A DNA stretch of 64,000 nucleotides from positions 1 to 64,000 of the forward strand of contig JAFGLU010000008.1 in the NCBI GenBank assembly GCA_016927865.1, in the 5' to 3' direction. Origin of the DNA: Anaerolineaceae bacterium. Its GTDB lineage: Bacteria > Chloroflexota > Anaerolineae > Anaerolineales > Anaerolineaceae. Every line of letters begins with the position of its first letter. Within the stretch, counting starts at the first letter, position 1. The translations under genes and the position numbers were made by a program. Positions 41,541 through 50,236 of this stretch are shown here, in pieces. The notes beneath the pieces were generated by a model. That model was not told the DNA's origin, did not search any database, and saw only the letters and a program-made list of their open reading frames with translations.

Positions 41541-42005
41541 ATGCACAACGAGATTGAGGACCTCTTAAGAGCTTACCGGGCCACGCCCGAGATCTTGCAG
41601 GGATTGCTGGCGGGGCGCACCCCGGAGCAACTGGCCGCGCGGGGCGGGGATGAAGGCTGGACGGTTGCAGAGGTGATTTGCCACCTGCGAGATGCCGAAG
41701 AGCGGGGATTGCAACGCACGCGGGCCATGCGTGAACAGGACAACCCAACGATCCTCAGTTATGACCAGGAGCAACTGGCCCGGGATGGCAACTACGCGGC
41801 GGCGAAGCTGGAAGATGCGCTGGCAGCTTTCTTAAGCTTCCGCCAGGCGCATGTGCGTGAGCTAGAGGATTTGAGCGCGGAGGGGTGGATGCGGACAGGC
41901 CAGCATAACGAGGTCGGGCAGATTACCATCCGCTCACAGATCGCTCACCTGACAGCCCACGATGCTGTGCACCTGGCGCAAATCGCGAGGCAGATCGGGG
42001 GCTGA
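41541..42005 (+). CDS. DinB-superfamily protein
   Basis: Start at MHNEIEDLLRAY, with GAGGAG inside the end of the previous gene; the frame extends 6 codons further. 154 aa, DinB-like bundle with His in VAEVICHLRDAEE and the C-terminal LTAHDAVHLAQIARQI pair, so the three-His metal site appears complete. Possibly a metal-dependent thiol transferase; substrate unknown. Last gene of the SCP2-M24-DinB run. Confidence 0.8.
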   Translation: MHNEIEDLLRAYRATPEILQGLLAGRTPEQLAARGGDEGWTVAEVICHLRDAEERGLQRTRAMREQDNPTILSYDQEQLARDGNYAAAKLEDALAAFLSFRQAHVRELEDLSAEGWMRTGQHNEVGQITIRSQIAHLTAHDAVHLAQIARQIGG

Positions 42006-42015
42006 TTTTTTATAA

Positions 42016-42131
42016 CTGCTTTCGCAATGTCACTTTTTACATTCGGGTTTGGGTCCCCACCCCTACCCCTCCCCCGGCATAGCCCCTGAGTGATTGAGTA
42101 TTTTTGGTGCCGGGGGAGGGAAGGGTGGGGG
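42016..42131. repeat. Degenerate relative of the MITE-like element
   Basis: Begins AACTGCTTTCGCAATGTCAC, close to the terminal repeat of the element at 48407-48677, and contains the same C-rich/G-rich inverted pair (CCCCACCC...CTCCCCCGG / CCGGGGGAGGG...GGGTGGGG). The right terminal repeat is not recognisable. Confidence 0.55.
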
Positions 42132-42233
42132 CAACACATGTAATCAAACTACTCGCACCGATGGTGAAAAGGTTCTTGCCCAACTCTGGTGAGCAGATAG
42201 GTATTTTCATCTTTTACAGAGTGATTTCCCAAT

Positions 42234-42279
42234 ATTTTGCAAAAATGTGCGTTAGAAACCACGCACATTTTTGCAAAAT
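42234..42279. repeat. Perfect 19-bp inverted repeat
   Basis: Arms ATTTTGCAAAAATGTGCGT / ACGCACATTTTTGCAAAAT around TAGAAACC. About 45 bp before the start of the acetyltransferase-like gene; no T-run, so perhaps a cruciform or regulatory hairpin. Confidence 0.8.
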
Positions 42280-42325
42280 GCGGTATATATAGCCCTTATA
42301 TCCAATCCCCGCGGAGAAAGTGAAT

Positions 42326-43459
42326 ATGCCCATACTGGTAAAAGAAGTGACGACCTTAAAGGATTTAAAGACCTTTGTTCGTTTCCCGAAGTCGTTATAC
42401 AAGGGCAGCCCTTACTGGGTGCCGGCTCTGACGATGGACGACATGCAGACTCTGCGCCGCGACCGAAACCCGGCTTTTGAACACTGCACGGCGAAATATT
42501 GGTTGGCTTACCGGGACGGGAAAGTGGTCGGGCGCATTGCTGGAATCATCAACCGGATGCACGTTGAGCGCTGGGGACAGCGCTACGCCCGATTTGGCTG
42601 GATTGATTTTGCAGATGACCAGGAAGCGGTTGGAGCGCTGTTGAAAGCCGTGGAAGATTGGGCCCGTGACCAGGGCATGACGGCCGTGCATGGACCGTTG
42701 GGTTTCACGGACCTAGACCGGGAAGGGATGCTGGTGGAAGGGTTCAACGAGTTGGGCACCTTCTCTACCATGTACAATCACGCCTATTATCCGCGGCATA
42801 TGGAAGCGCTGGGTTACCAGAAAGATATCGATTGGCTGGAGTACGAAATCGGCGTGCCGGAAGAGCCACCGGAAAAGGTGGCCAAACTGCGCGAGGTGCT
42901 CTTGCGGCGATGCAATCTGCACATGTTAGAAGCCAGATCGAAACGCGAAATTTTGAAGTATGCCGACCAGATATTTGAGGTGCTGGAGGAGTCGTACCGG
43001 CACCTGTACGGCGTGGTGCCCCTTTCGCGCAAGCAGGTCGACAGTTACGTCAAGCAATACTTTGATTACGTTTCTCCCGAGTTTGTTCCCGTTGTTCTGG
43101 ACGAGAACGACCGCTTGATAGCCTTTGGGCTGGCTTTGCCCTCGCTTTCCCGAGCGTTGCAAAAAGCGAGGGGAGAGCTATTCCCGTTTGGTTTTATTCA
43201 CATCTTGCGAGCCCTGAAGAAAAACAACCGGGCTGATTTATATCTGGTGGCGATCAAGCCGGAATTTCAAGGCAAGGGCATCAACGCGCTGATTATTCAC
43301 CAGATAAACCTGGCTTTCAATCAGCACGGCATCACCCTGGCCGAATCGAACCCGGAGTTGGAGACAAACCAGGCGGTGCAGGCGCAGTGGAAGAATTTCA
43401 AGACCCGCCAGCACAAGCGCCGTAGATGCTATATCAAACACCTGGAGCCGGCGAGTTGA
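42326..43459 (+). CDS. GNAT-like N-acetyltransferase domain protein
   Basis: ATG chosen over a GTG two codons earlier; GGAGAAAG precedes it. 377 aa. YWLAYRDGKVVGRIAGIINR and RFGWIDFADDQEAVGALLKA look like the first half of a GNAT fold; LYLVAIKPEFQGKGINALII is the acetyl-CoA-binding V-x-P-x-x-Q-G-K-G motif. A central helical insert (~170-260) is unusual in length. Substrate unknown. Confidence 0.75.
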   Translation: MPILVKEVTTLKDLKTFVRFPKSLYKGSPYWVPALTMDDMQTLRRDRNPAFEHCTAKYWLAYRDGKVVGRIAGIINRMHVERWGQRYARFGWIDFADDQEAVGALLKAVEDWARDQGMTAVHGPLGFTDLDREGMLVEGFNELGTFSTMYNHAYYPRHMEALGYQKDIDWLEYEIGVPEEPPEKVAKLREVLLRRCNLHMLEARSKREILKYADQIFEVLEESYRHLYGVVPLSRKQVDSYVKQYFDYVSPEFVPVVLDENDRLIAFGLALPSLSRALQKARGELFPFGFIHILRALKKNNRADLYLVAIKPEFQGKGINALIIHQINLAFNQHGITLAESNPELETNQAVQAQWKNFKTRQHKRRRCYIKHLEPAS

Positions 43460-43646
43460 TTCTGCTTGGGCCGGCTGAGGGGAATTTTGTATAAGACTTT
43501 GCTTACTTGAAAAGTTTCTCCCTTTATGATCTGTGCTACAATAACCGTATCAGGTTGTACATACTTGGTCAAAGGTGATAGACGCCACTTGCTTCACCTA
43601 TTGCGTATGTACATCAGGTTTATCGGAGGATAGAGGAGAAGCCAGC

Positions 43647-44249
43647 ATGGAATTTACAATCCCTGGTATCCCGGTGCCTGCGAACTGGCGCAACCAGCCC
43701 GAATCATGGGAAGTTCTCCCCGATCAGCGGTTGATCATCAAGGCGGGCGAGCGGACAGATTTGTTCCTTTCACCTTCTGGGGATTTGCGCAGCGATAACT
43801 CTCCGGCAGCTTTGTTCATGATTCCGGAAAAAGATTTCATCCTCAGCGCAAAAGTGACGGTGAATTTCCACTCGGCCTACGATGCGGGAGTGCTTCTTCT
43901 TCATATTACGGATACCCTATGGGGAAAGTTGTGTTTTGAGTTTTCTCCGCAGCGCCAGCCGATGATTGTCTCGGTGGTGACGCGCGGATTATCGGACGAC
44001 TGCAATTCCCAAACCATTGACGGGAACACTGTATACCTGCGGATCGCGCGAATTCGGGAGGCGATTGCTTTCCACTATTCGCTGGACGGCTACCGCTGGC
44101 ATTTTGCACGGTTCTTCACCTTGGGGCGTTGGGAGCACGTCTGGATTGGTTTTTCCTCCCAATCGCCAACCGGCACCGGTTGCACGGCAGAGTTTTCGGA
44201 TATTCATTTTCAGGAAAAAACGCTGAGCGATTTGCGCAACGGTTCCTGA
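43647..44249 (+). CDS. DUF1349-type concanavalin-like protein
   Basis: Start at MEFTIPGIPVPANW with GAGGAG upstream; the frame is open 24 codons further. 200 aa of beta-sandwich pattern (LIIKAGERTDLFLSPSGDLR, AKVTVNFHSAYDAGVLLLHI, IAFHYSLDGYRWHFARFFTL, VWIGFSSQSPTGTGCTAEFS), as in the DUF1349/regulation-of-enolase family. Probably binds carbohydrate; no catalytic pair is evident. No signal peptide, so cytoplasmic. Confidence 0.8.
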   Translation: MEFTIPGIPVPANWRNQPESWEVLPDQRLIIKAGERTDLFLSPSGDLRSDNSPAALFMIPEKDFILSAKVTVNFHSAYDAGVLLLHITDTLWGKLCFEFSPQRQPMIVSVVTRGLSDDCNSQTIDGNTVYLRIARIREAIAFHYSLDGYRWHFARFFTLGRWEHVWIGFSSQSPTGTGCTAEFSDIHFQEKTLSDLRNGS

Positions 44250-44341
44250 GATTTCAGGATGGCTTCTATGAGCTGGGAGAGCGGGGCTTGTTTTGCTTGC
44301 CGTATATTAATCCAGTATAATGATCGAAATAGGAGTAATAT

Positions 44342-44758
44342 ATGGCCGAAAATAAGACCCAAATGAACGACACCAGTGTAAACGCGTTCATCGATAGTGT
44401 GGCAGACGAGCAGAAACGAGCCGATAGCCGGGCATTGGTGGCGCTGATGACCCGCGTGACCGGCCAGCCGCCCAAGATGTGGGGTGATTCGATCATCGGT
44501 TTTGGGCACATTCACTACAAATATGCCACCGGGCGCGAAGGCGACATGCCCGCTACCGGGTTTTCGCCGCGCAAGCAAGCCATGACCGTGTACCTGTGGT
44601 ATGGGTTTGAAGAAGATCAAGAGTTGATGAGACAACTTGGAAAACACAAGGTGGGCAAGGCCTGCCTATATTTTAAGAAACTCGAGGATATCGATCAGGG
44701 TGTGCTGGAAAAGCTGATCGAGAAAACCATCGCGCAAGGATTCATTAATCCAGCTTAG
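44342..44758 (+). CDS. DUF1801-family protein
   Basis: ATAGGAGTAAT precedes the start. 138 aa matching the DUF1801/YdhG-like pattern (VNAFIDSVADEQKRADSRAL, MWGDSIIGFGHIHYKYATGR, GFSPRKQAMTVYLWYGFEED, GKACLYFKKLEDID). Function of the family is unknown. The stop overlaps the end of the convergent GNAT gene by 4 nt. Confidence 0.85.
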   Translation: MAENKTQMNDTSVNAFIDSVADEQKRADSRALVALMTRVTGQPPKMWGDSIIGFGHIHYKYATGREGDMPATGFSPRKQAMTVYLWYGFEEDQELMRQLGKHKVGKACLYFKKLEDIDQGVLEKLIEKTIAQGFINPA

Positions 44759-45603
44759 GTTTTCAGCAGCGCAGGGAGGATGAAATTTGGTTCAAGCTGA
44801 AACTTGCCGCGCGCAAACAGGCCGTCCTCGTCTTGCGAAGCGACCCATTCGCATTCGATACCCAGCCAGTCGGGATTGAAACCGAATTGGATTGTGTCGA
44901 TGCCGGGAAAGTGTAGACACGGCAGGAGTTGGGCGAAGGATAGCGGTTCGGCGGCGCAAACGTCTAGCAAGCGCAGCGTGGCTCCATCTTGCTCCGCGAC
45001 AACCAGCGCATCTGCGCCGGGAACGGCGTAGATACACTGCGGGTACTCGGTCAGCAGGTGAAAAGCCTGTACCGACGCGGCGTTGAGACAATCCAGCGTA
45101 CTGGAAAAGCAGGCCCGTCGAGAGAGCATCTCGCGGACATGCGGATCGTCTGGACCCAGCGGTTGGAGCGGCGCCGCACTGCCCTGGGGGGAACAGCGCA
45201 AGGTGGGCACACGATCATGGATACGCTGGAAACCGAAACGGGGGTAGAAATCCAGCACCGAAGCGTTGGCGCACAAGAACATAGGCGTGTTGGGGTAGTC
45301 TTCCAGGATTGTTTGCATCAAACGGCGGCTGAGACCCTGCCCGCGACACTCGGGCCGGGTGGCTACGGCGCCAATTTGCAGCCAGGTTTGCCGCTGCCCG
45401 TCTATGAGCATTTCCATCCGGTAGGCGGCGGTGCTTGCCAGCAGCCGGTCGTCTTCAGCCAGAGTATACACGGTGTAATCCGGCGTCCACCAGCCGCGGG
45501 AATACCAGGGCTCGAAGGTGAAACCGAAGACCGAAGCAATGAGTTCGTCGAAGCGGCGCTTTTCGGCGATGGGAGCATTGGATTGAATTCGTTGAAGTTG
45601 CAT
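44755..45603 (-). CDS. GNAT acetyltransferase, Eis-like
   Basis: 282 aa. N-terminal GNAT domain with the CoA site IGAVATRPECRGQGLSRRLM, then PMFLCANASVLDFYPRFGF, which is typical of GNATs reading a C-terminal strand. A second half (SFAQLLPCLHFPGIDTIQFG) resembles the extra domain of Eis-like enzymes. Substrate unknown. Divergent from the Cys-rich protein gene with a 63-bp gap. Confidence 0.82.
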   Translation of the reverse strand: MQLQRIQSNAPIAEKRRFDELIASVFGFTFEPWYSRGWWTPDYTVYTLAEDDRLLASTAAYRMEMLIDGQRQTWLQIGAVATRPECRGQGLSRRLMQTILEDYPNTPMFLCANASVLDFYPRFGFQRIHDRVPTLRCSPQGSAAPLQPLGPDDPHVREMLSRRACFSSTLDCLNAASVQAFHLLTEYPQCIYAVPGADALVVAEQDGATLRLLDVCAAEPLSFAQLLPCLHFPGIDTIQFGFNPDWLGIECEWVASQDEDGLFARGKFQLEPNFILPALLKT

Positions 45604-45653
45604 GGGTGCATTTTACCGGAGGTTCGGAAGGGGCGAAAGGGCATCTCGCCGGG

Positions 45654-45659
45654 TATAAT
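45654..45659 (+). promoter_or_regulatory. -10 box (TATAAT) of an apparently leaderless gene
   Basis: TATAAT ends 7 nt before the ATG of the Cys-rich protein gene, so transcription would begin at or within a base or two of the start codon. No ribosome-binding site fits in that space; no clear -35 was seen. Confidence 0.6.
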
Positions 45660-45666
45660 TGCGGTC

Positions 45667-46353
45667 ATGGAAGAACCTTTTGTGCCCCGACTGGATTTTG
45701 CGCGCCTCTACCGGCGCTTTGATGCGCCCATCGCGGAACTGGACTGCGGGCAGATGTGCGCGCCGCACAATTCCAGCGGTAAGCCTTTCTGCTGTGACAT
45801 CTGTTACGCGGTGCCAGCGGCCTACCGCCCCGAATGGACTTATTTGCGCGGGAATACCGACCTGTGGAAAGAGTGGCGCGGCGACGAATGCCCTGGGGAG
45901 CCGTTCGATCCGGCTGAGGTGTGGGCCGAAACGCCCGAACACATGCTGCTGCTGGCTTGCAAAGGCCCGGCTCACTGCCAGCGCGATTTTCGTTCGGTGA
46001 GCTGCCGGCAGTTCCCCTTCTTCCCGTATATCACTGCCGACTCGCGCTTTTTGGGGCTGGTTTATGAGTGGGCGTTTGAGGAGGTATGCTGGGTGATCAG
46101 CCACCAGGAGACGGTCACGCAGCGTTATCGCAGCGAGTTCGTGCGCTTCTACGACGAGGTGCTGGCGCAGTGGCCCGACGATTTTGAGTGTTATGCTGAC
46201 CATGCCGAGGAGATGCGCGAGGAATTCGCGGCGCGCAAGCAGCGCATTCCGCTGCTGCACCGCAATGGGGGGTTCTATTTGATCAGCCCACAGAGCGAGC
46301 GATTGGAGCGGGTTGCACCGGAGCGGTTCAAGCGGTTTGGGCCGTACCGGTAG
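45667..46353 (+). CDS. Conserved Cys-rich hypothetical protein
   Basis: Start at MEEPFVPRLDF just after a TATAAT box; the long open frame upstream is the antisense of the GNAT gene. 228 aa with Cys clusters (CGQMCAP, CCDICYAVP, LLACKGPAHCQRDF, VSCRQFPFFPY) that suggest an iron-sulphur or zinc site. The central CRQFPF pattern recalls YkgJ-like proteins. Function unknown. Confidence 0.7.
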   Translation: MEEPFVPRLDFARLYRRFDAPIAELDCGQMCAPHNSSGKPFCCDICYAVPAAYRPEWTYLRGNTDLWKEWRGDECPGEPFDPAEVWAETPEHMLLLACKGPAHCQRDFRSVSCRQFPFFPYITADSRFLGLVYEWAFEEVCWVISHQETVTQRYRSEFVRFYDEVLAQWPDDFECYADHAEEMREEFAARKQRIPLLHRNGGFYLISPQSERLERVAPERFKRFGPYR

Positions 46354-46459
46354 AGAGTGGGTGGGCGAAAGCGGGCGGGTCTTTCTGGGTAGAATGGGGA
46401 GGCGAGCTTGAACAGTTGGTTGAAGGCGATGGGTGTGAGCCGGCGTTAAAGACCCGCCT

Positions 46460-47278
46460 CTACGGGGCAGGGAACTTCCACAATAGAAAACCTTTATCTA
46501 AAAAGCTGCGGCGGGTTTCCAGGGAGTACCCCTGCCGGGCCAGTTCGCGGGCGCTTTCGATGAACCACTGGCGCAGGCCAAAGGCCTTGAAGGCCACCGC
46601 CTGGCGCGAGGCGGCTTTCCAGGCTTCCATAAAGTCGTAGATTTTCTCGCCTTCCACCATGCGGTGGATGTAGTTTTTGGGCAGCACAGGCTGGAAGATG
46701 CCCGGCTCGAAACCCCAGCGAAAGTTGGTGCCAAAGAGCAGTCCCTCTGTGCGCAGTTCTCCGGAATGTTGCTTGCGCAGCAGGTTGGCCGTCCATACGC
46801 GCCCAAAGGGGTCGGAGGTGCCCTCCACGATCAAGCCGCCGGGCATCATGCACTGGCCCATCACGGCATGGGATTCGGCCACCTGGGACTCGTCGTACTG
46901 GCGCAAGACGTTGAATGCGCGCATCAGGCGCACCGTTTCGCCGGGTTCGAGGGGCACGTTGAAGCCGCCCAGGCGAAAAAAGGTGCGCTCGTCGGCATAA
47001 GGCAGGGCCACCGCCACCCGCTCGGGTTCAATTTCCACGCCCAGCACGTCCAGATCGGAGTTCACCACGCGGAAGCGCTCGGCGCTTTCCAGGGTGGTGA
47101 AGGCTTCGGCGCCGTAACCCAGGTCGACAAAGAAGGCACGGCGGGCTTCCGGCACGGGTTGGCGCAGCAGGTCGGCGGCATAGAGCAGCACAAACACGTC
47201 TACGCGACGCAAGCGGTTGGGAGCTGTCTTGCCGCGGGTGACCTGTCCGAGGGGGCGTTTGGGGCGGGGGGAGGGCAT
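46460..47278 (-). CDS. SAM-dependent methyltransferase-like protein
   Basis: Start taken at MPSPRPKRPLGQV; the open frame upstream is an antisense shadow. 272 aa. AFFVDLGYGAEAFTTLESAE is a class-I AdoMet motif I with the acidic motif II in LGVEIEPERV; MPGGLIVEGTSDP fits the motif-IV strand. Lacks a strong ribosome site but begins 14 nt after the URO-D-like gene, so it is likely co-transcribed with it. Substrate unknown. Confidence 0.72.
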   Translation of the reverse strand: MPSPRPKRPLGQVTRGKTAPNRLRRVDVFVLLYAADLLRQPVPEARRAFFVDLGYGAEAFTTLESAERFRVVNSDLDVLGVEIEPERVAVALPYADERTFFRLGGFNVPLEPGETVRLMRAFNVLRQYDESQVAESHAVMGQCMMPGGLIVEGTSDPFGRVWTANLLRKQHSGELRTEGLLFGTNFRWGFEPGIFQPVLPKNYIHRMVEGEKIYDFMEAWKAASRQAVAFKAFGLRQWFIESARELARQGYSLETRRSFLDKGFLLWKFPAP

Positions 47279-47292
47279 AAGCGAATTCGGTT

Positions 47293-48363
47293 CTAGCGCG
47301 AGGCGCGCAACAGTTCGATCAGGGCGTCGGCTTCTTCGGGGAAGAGAGTCTCGTCGACGATGTGCATGAGAAAGCCCTTGCCGCCCAGTTCGCGCTGCAC
47401 GGTCAATGCGCCTTCGGCATTCACGTAAATTTGGCAAAGTTTTCCCGCGTCGCGGATTTTGGCCAGCAGCGGGAGCCAAGCCTCGGCCATTGGTTGACCA
47501 TCCCCCGGCTGCCACTGAATTCCGCGCAGGCGCTCGATGGAAAGGAGTTGGTCGAGGTGGGGCAGTTCGCCCTTGCCGTCCAGGTGATAAAAGGCGTAAT
47601 CCAGATGTTCACAGCAGGCGACAAGGTCGGGCATGACGAAGCGCTCGAACATGCGCGGCGAGATCATGTAAGAGAAATCGCATTGCAGCATGTAACCTTT
47701 GCCTGGCGACCAGACCGGGCCCCAACAGGCATTTCCGCGCCCGGCTTGAGATGTGACGGCCTCCAGTTCATCGTAGTAACGCAGCCACAAGGGGGTGATC
47801 TCGCTCACCAGGCGATCGACCTGTTCGGGGTCGTCGGTCAAATCGAGGAGCAACTGCTCGGAGCCGCGCAGCGAGGCCAAAATGTCCAGGTTGCCGCCAA
47901 TGTCGGTGATACCCACCAGGACCTGATCCTGCCAGCGATCCACAGCGCGGCGGGTCATCTCCTGGACGCGCAGCCACCAAGGGTTGGCGGGGTCATAGGT
48001 TGGGCGGATGTCGGCCAGGGAGTCCGCGCCCTCCAGGGGCCAGAACCAGGTGGTGTCGGGGGTCCAGGAGACGCGCGAGCCGAGGAAGGCGGCCATGACG
48101 CCGGGGCCAAAGTTCACCCACCATTTGGGGTAGGCGTCTCCGTGAAAGTGGGTGGCCTCATGAATACGCTGCCAGTTGTCGAGGATTGCATCTACGGGGG
48201 TATCGAGGCCAAATTTTGTGAACTGCGACCAGTCAATCCCAGAGATTGGATGGATGGTTTCGAGAACAACCAGCGGGCGTTCCAGTTCTCCGGCCCACCA
48301 GGCGTTCCAATCGCGCTCGATGCGCTGCCAATCGGATTCGTCAAACTTCACCTTGATCGACAT
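47293..48363 (-). CDS. Uroporphyrinogen-decarboxylase-like (URO-D/MtaA superfamily) protein
   Basis: Start at MSIKVKFDESDW because AAGGAGCAGG lies just upstream. 356 aa with the TIM-barrel pattern of URO-D-like proteins (FGPGVMAAFLGSRVSWTPDT, ISPRMFERFVMPDLVACCEH, FYHLDGKGELPHLDQLL, GGKGFLMHIVDETLF). In anaerobes this superfamily includes corrinoid-dependent methyltransferases as well as haem enzymes; conserved catalytic Arg/Asp of true HemE are not evident at the N-terminus, so a methyltransferase-like role is more likely. Confidence 0.7.
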   Translation of the reverse strand: MSIKVKFDESDWQRIERDWNAWWAGELERPLVVLETIHPISGIDWSQFTKFGLDTPVDAILDNWQRIHEATHFHGDAYPKWWVNFGPGVMAAFLGSRVSWTPDTTWFWPLEGADSLADIRPTYDPANPWWLRVQEMTRRAVDRWQDQVLVGITDIGGNLDILASLRGSEQLLLDLTDDPEQVDRLVSEITPLWLRYYDELEAVTSQAGRGNACWGPVWSPGKGYMLQCDFSYMISPRMFERFVMPDLVACCEHLDYAFYHLDGKGELPHLDQLLSIERLRGIQWQPGDGQPMAEAWLPLLAKIRDAGKLCQIYVNAEGALTVQRELGGKGFLMHIVDETLFPEEADALIELLRASR

Positions 48364-48406
48364 ATCCTGCTCCTTCCGCTGCAAAGAGATCCTGACGAGA
48401 AGTAAA

Positions 48407-48677
48407 TACTTTGACAATGTCACATTAAAAAATCGCAACTTTCAGGCTCGGTGGCCCCCACCCTACCCTCCCCCGGCTACCAAGATTCTCAATCACTGAG
48501 GTATTCTGCCGGGGGAGGGAAAGAATTCTGCAAAAGTGAGGGGCTTTCAGCCCCTCACTTTTGCGAAATCTTCTCCCCCTCCCCGCTCACAAGCTGAATT
48601 TACCGAAACGGATTTCTAGCGGGGAGGGCAGGGGTGGGGCCGAAAGCTTCAACGTGAAATGTGACATTGTCAAAGTA
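48407..48677. mobile_element. MITE-like element with 20-bp perfect terminal inverted repeats
   Basis: Ends TACTTTGACAATGTCACATT and its exact complement. Inside are C-rich/G-rich subterminal inverted repeats (ACCCTACCCTCCCCC ... GGGGAGGGCAGGGGTGGGG) and a central hairpin. No ORF, so it would be mobilised in trans by a transposase encoded elsewhere. No obvious target-site duplication was identified. Confidence 0.7.
48530..48564. repeat. Perfect 16-bp hairpin with a TTC/GAA triloop
   Basis: Arms GCAAAAGTGAGGGGCT / AGCCCCTCACTTTTGC around TTC, i.e. GAA on the minus strand. Sits in the centre of the MITE-like element. Confidence 0.85.
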
Positions 48678-48833
48678 GTTACAACGAGAATTGTAATCCA
48701 TTCGCTGCTGCTTAGCGGGCGAAAATGGCGGGTGCAGGTGCCGCAATTTGGGTGCTCGTGCGGCTTGAATTTTGCGTGATGGGATGCTTATAATGAGCTT
48801 AAGGGAAACGGTTCTTTGCAAAGGCAGGAAAGT

Positions 48834-49259
48834 ATGCTGGCGCTGTTTGTTTTTACGGCCTTTTTGTTTCAAACGGTTCTCATCGTTCACTTCGCCTTGC
48901 GGAAATGGCGCTTTGAAACCGCCATTCGTTACGGTCCCATTGTTTATGGACTGAGTATTCCCGCTGTGCTGGTGAGCGTGGTGCTGATTGTTGGCAAGCA
49001 ACCCTGGTGGATGGTGATTGGGGGATTCCTGTACCTGGCCTGGGCGATTTTCGGTTATGTGGTCGAGTACCGCAAAGGCATTGAATGGCGCGATCCCATT
49101 CGCTGGCCGATTTTTGGTCCTTATATTTTCCTGTACCTGGCAACGGTCATGTTTTACTGGTGGCCGCTGGCGCGTATCTGGAAGCCGCTGTGGGTTGCAT
49201 ACACCGTGTTGTTTGTGATCAGCACCGTGCTGAATGCGACTTCACACAAGAGAACCTGA
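48834..49259 (+). CDS. Integral membrane protein, hypothetical
   Basis: Start at MLALFVFTAFLF; GGCAGGAAAG is upstream and the frame is open 6 codons further. 141 aa with four to five TM helices (TAFLFQTVLIVHFAL, GLSIPAVLVSVVLIV, MVIGGFLYLAWAIFGYVV, FGPYIFLYLATVMFYWW, PLWVAYTVLFVISTVL). No transporter signature. Follows the MITE-like region; overlaps a convergent gene by 18 nt. Confidence 0.7.
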   Translation: MLALFVFTAFLFQTVLIVHFALRKWRFETAIRYGPIVYGLSIPAVLVSVVLIVGKQPWWMVIGGFLYLAWAIFGYVVEYRKGIEWRDPIRWPIFGPYIFLYLATVMFYWWPLARIWKPLWVAYTVLFVISTVLNATSHKRT

Positions 49260-49718
49260 TTTTCCGGCAATTATTCCTGTCATCCATTGGATCCAGCGAT
49301 TGACCAATGCCTGCCCGGCGGGGGTCATCCAGTCCTTTTCGAGGTCGGCGTGGCATCCCGTTCCCTGACCGGGACGCTCATGATGGCAGAAGCGGCATTC
49401 CAGGGGCTGAAAGGGTGTGCCATGCAGTTCGCAGCGGCCTGCGGAAAGGAAGTTGCAGCCCTTTGCGGCAAAGTCTTGTAGAGCGAAGCCACCTTCGCAA
49501 CCGCGAAAGGAAGGGGAGAGCACCCCAAATGAGTGGTCAGGGGCCAGCTCTAACATCATGCGGGCTCCGTATCCGGCCTGGATGGCGGCGGCGGCTTCCG
49601 CCACGCTCCACCAGCCCGGACGGGCACAGAAGGCACTACACACCGCGCAGGAGCACGGTTCGGAGGGCGGGTATTTCTCGTTCAGTGGTTTTGAACGGGA
49701 ATGCTTTCGGTGAGTCAT
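49242..49718 (-). CDS. Cys-rich hypothetical protein
   Basis: 158 aa with at least nine Cys (CSCAVCSAFC, RGCEGGF, GCNFLSAGRCELHG, LECRFCHHE, GCHADLEKDW), suggesting a metal or iron-sulphur centre of YkgJ-like type. The N-terminus is basic. Lies immediately downstream of rnhA on the same strand (11 nt gap), so it may share its transcript. Confidence 0.65.
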   Translation of the reverse strand: MTHRKHSRSKPLNEKYPPSEPCSCAVCSAFCARPGWWSVAEAAAAIQAGYGARMMLELAPDHSFGVLSPSFRGCEGGFALQDFAAKGCNFLSAGRCELHGTPFQPLECRFCHHERPGQGTGCHADLEKDWMTPAGQALVNRWIQWMTGIIAGKSGSLV

Positions 49719-49729
49719 CGGAAAACCTG

Positions 49730-50236
49730 CTAGAACAAACGATTGGCGGCGGGGCGGCCTTGCGTTTGTTCGTATATTTCATCGGGCGGGAGGTTTTTGG
49801 CTGAGGCAGCCTGCATGGACAGCGCATCGCAGCGCTCGTTTTCGGTATTGCCGGCGTGGCCTTTCACCCATTGAAAGCGCACGCGGTGGCGCTCGCACTG
49901 CTGCAAAATGCGCTCCCACAAGTCGGCGTTGAGGGCGGGCTCTTTGTTGCTGCGCTTCCAACCGCGTCTGCGCCAGCCGTGGACGTAGCCGTTGGTGTAG
50001 TTATCTACCAGGTACTGCGAGTCGGAGTATAGGGTGACGGCGCAGGATTCCTTCAGCGTTTCCAGGGCCATGACGGCTGCCAGCAGCTCCATGCGATTGT
50101 TGGTGGTGAGGCGGAACCCGCCGGAGAGCTCTTTGCGCTGCCCGTTGAAGAGCAGCACCGCGCCGTACCCGCCCCGACCCGGGTTGCCTATGCAGGCTCC
50201 ATCTGTATAAATAACCACCGCTTTCGGCTCAGTCAT
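49730..50236 (-). CDS. rnhA: Ribonuclease HI
   Basis: 168 aa, normal family length. Carboxylate residues D12 (IYTDGAC), E50 (NNRMELLAA), D71 (YSDSQYLV) and the late Asp ([10 protein letters not shown]) complete the DEDD active site; KGHAG carries the conserved His. Cleaves the RNA strand of RNA-DNA hybrids in the cytoplasm. Its start overlaps the FAH-family gene by 8 nt, so the two are coupled. Confidence 0.95.
   Translation of the reverse strand: MTEPKAVVIYTDGACIGNPGRGGYGAVLLFNGQRKELSGGFRLTTNNRMELLAAVMALETLKESCAVTLYSDSQYLVDNYTNGYVHGWRRRGWKRSNKEPALNADLWERILQQCERHRVRFQWVKGHAGNTENERCDALSMQAASAKNLPPDEIYEQTQGRPAANRLF

Noticed and set aside
44989-45666. N-terminal 226 codons of a 454-codon frame preceding the Cys-rich protein
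   Set aside because: Antisense of the GNAT gene; the real start follows a TATAAT box at 45654.
47279-47515. N-terminal 79-codon extension of the methyltransferase-like gene
   Set aside because: Arg-rich sequence opposite in phase to the URO-D-like gene end; the AdoMet fold begins after the chosen start.
47362-48405. 347-codon plus-strand frame
   Set aside because: Lies fully opposite the URO-D-like gene, which has a strong ribosome site and recognisable fold.
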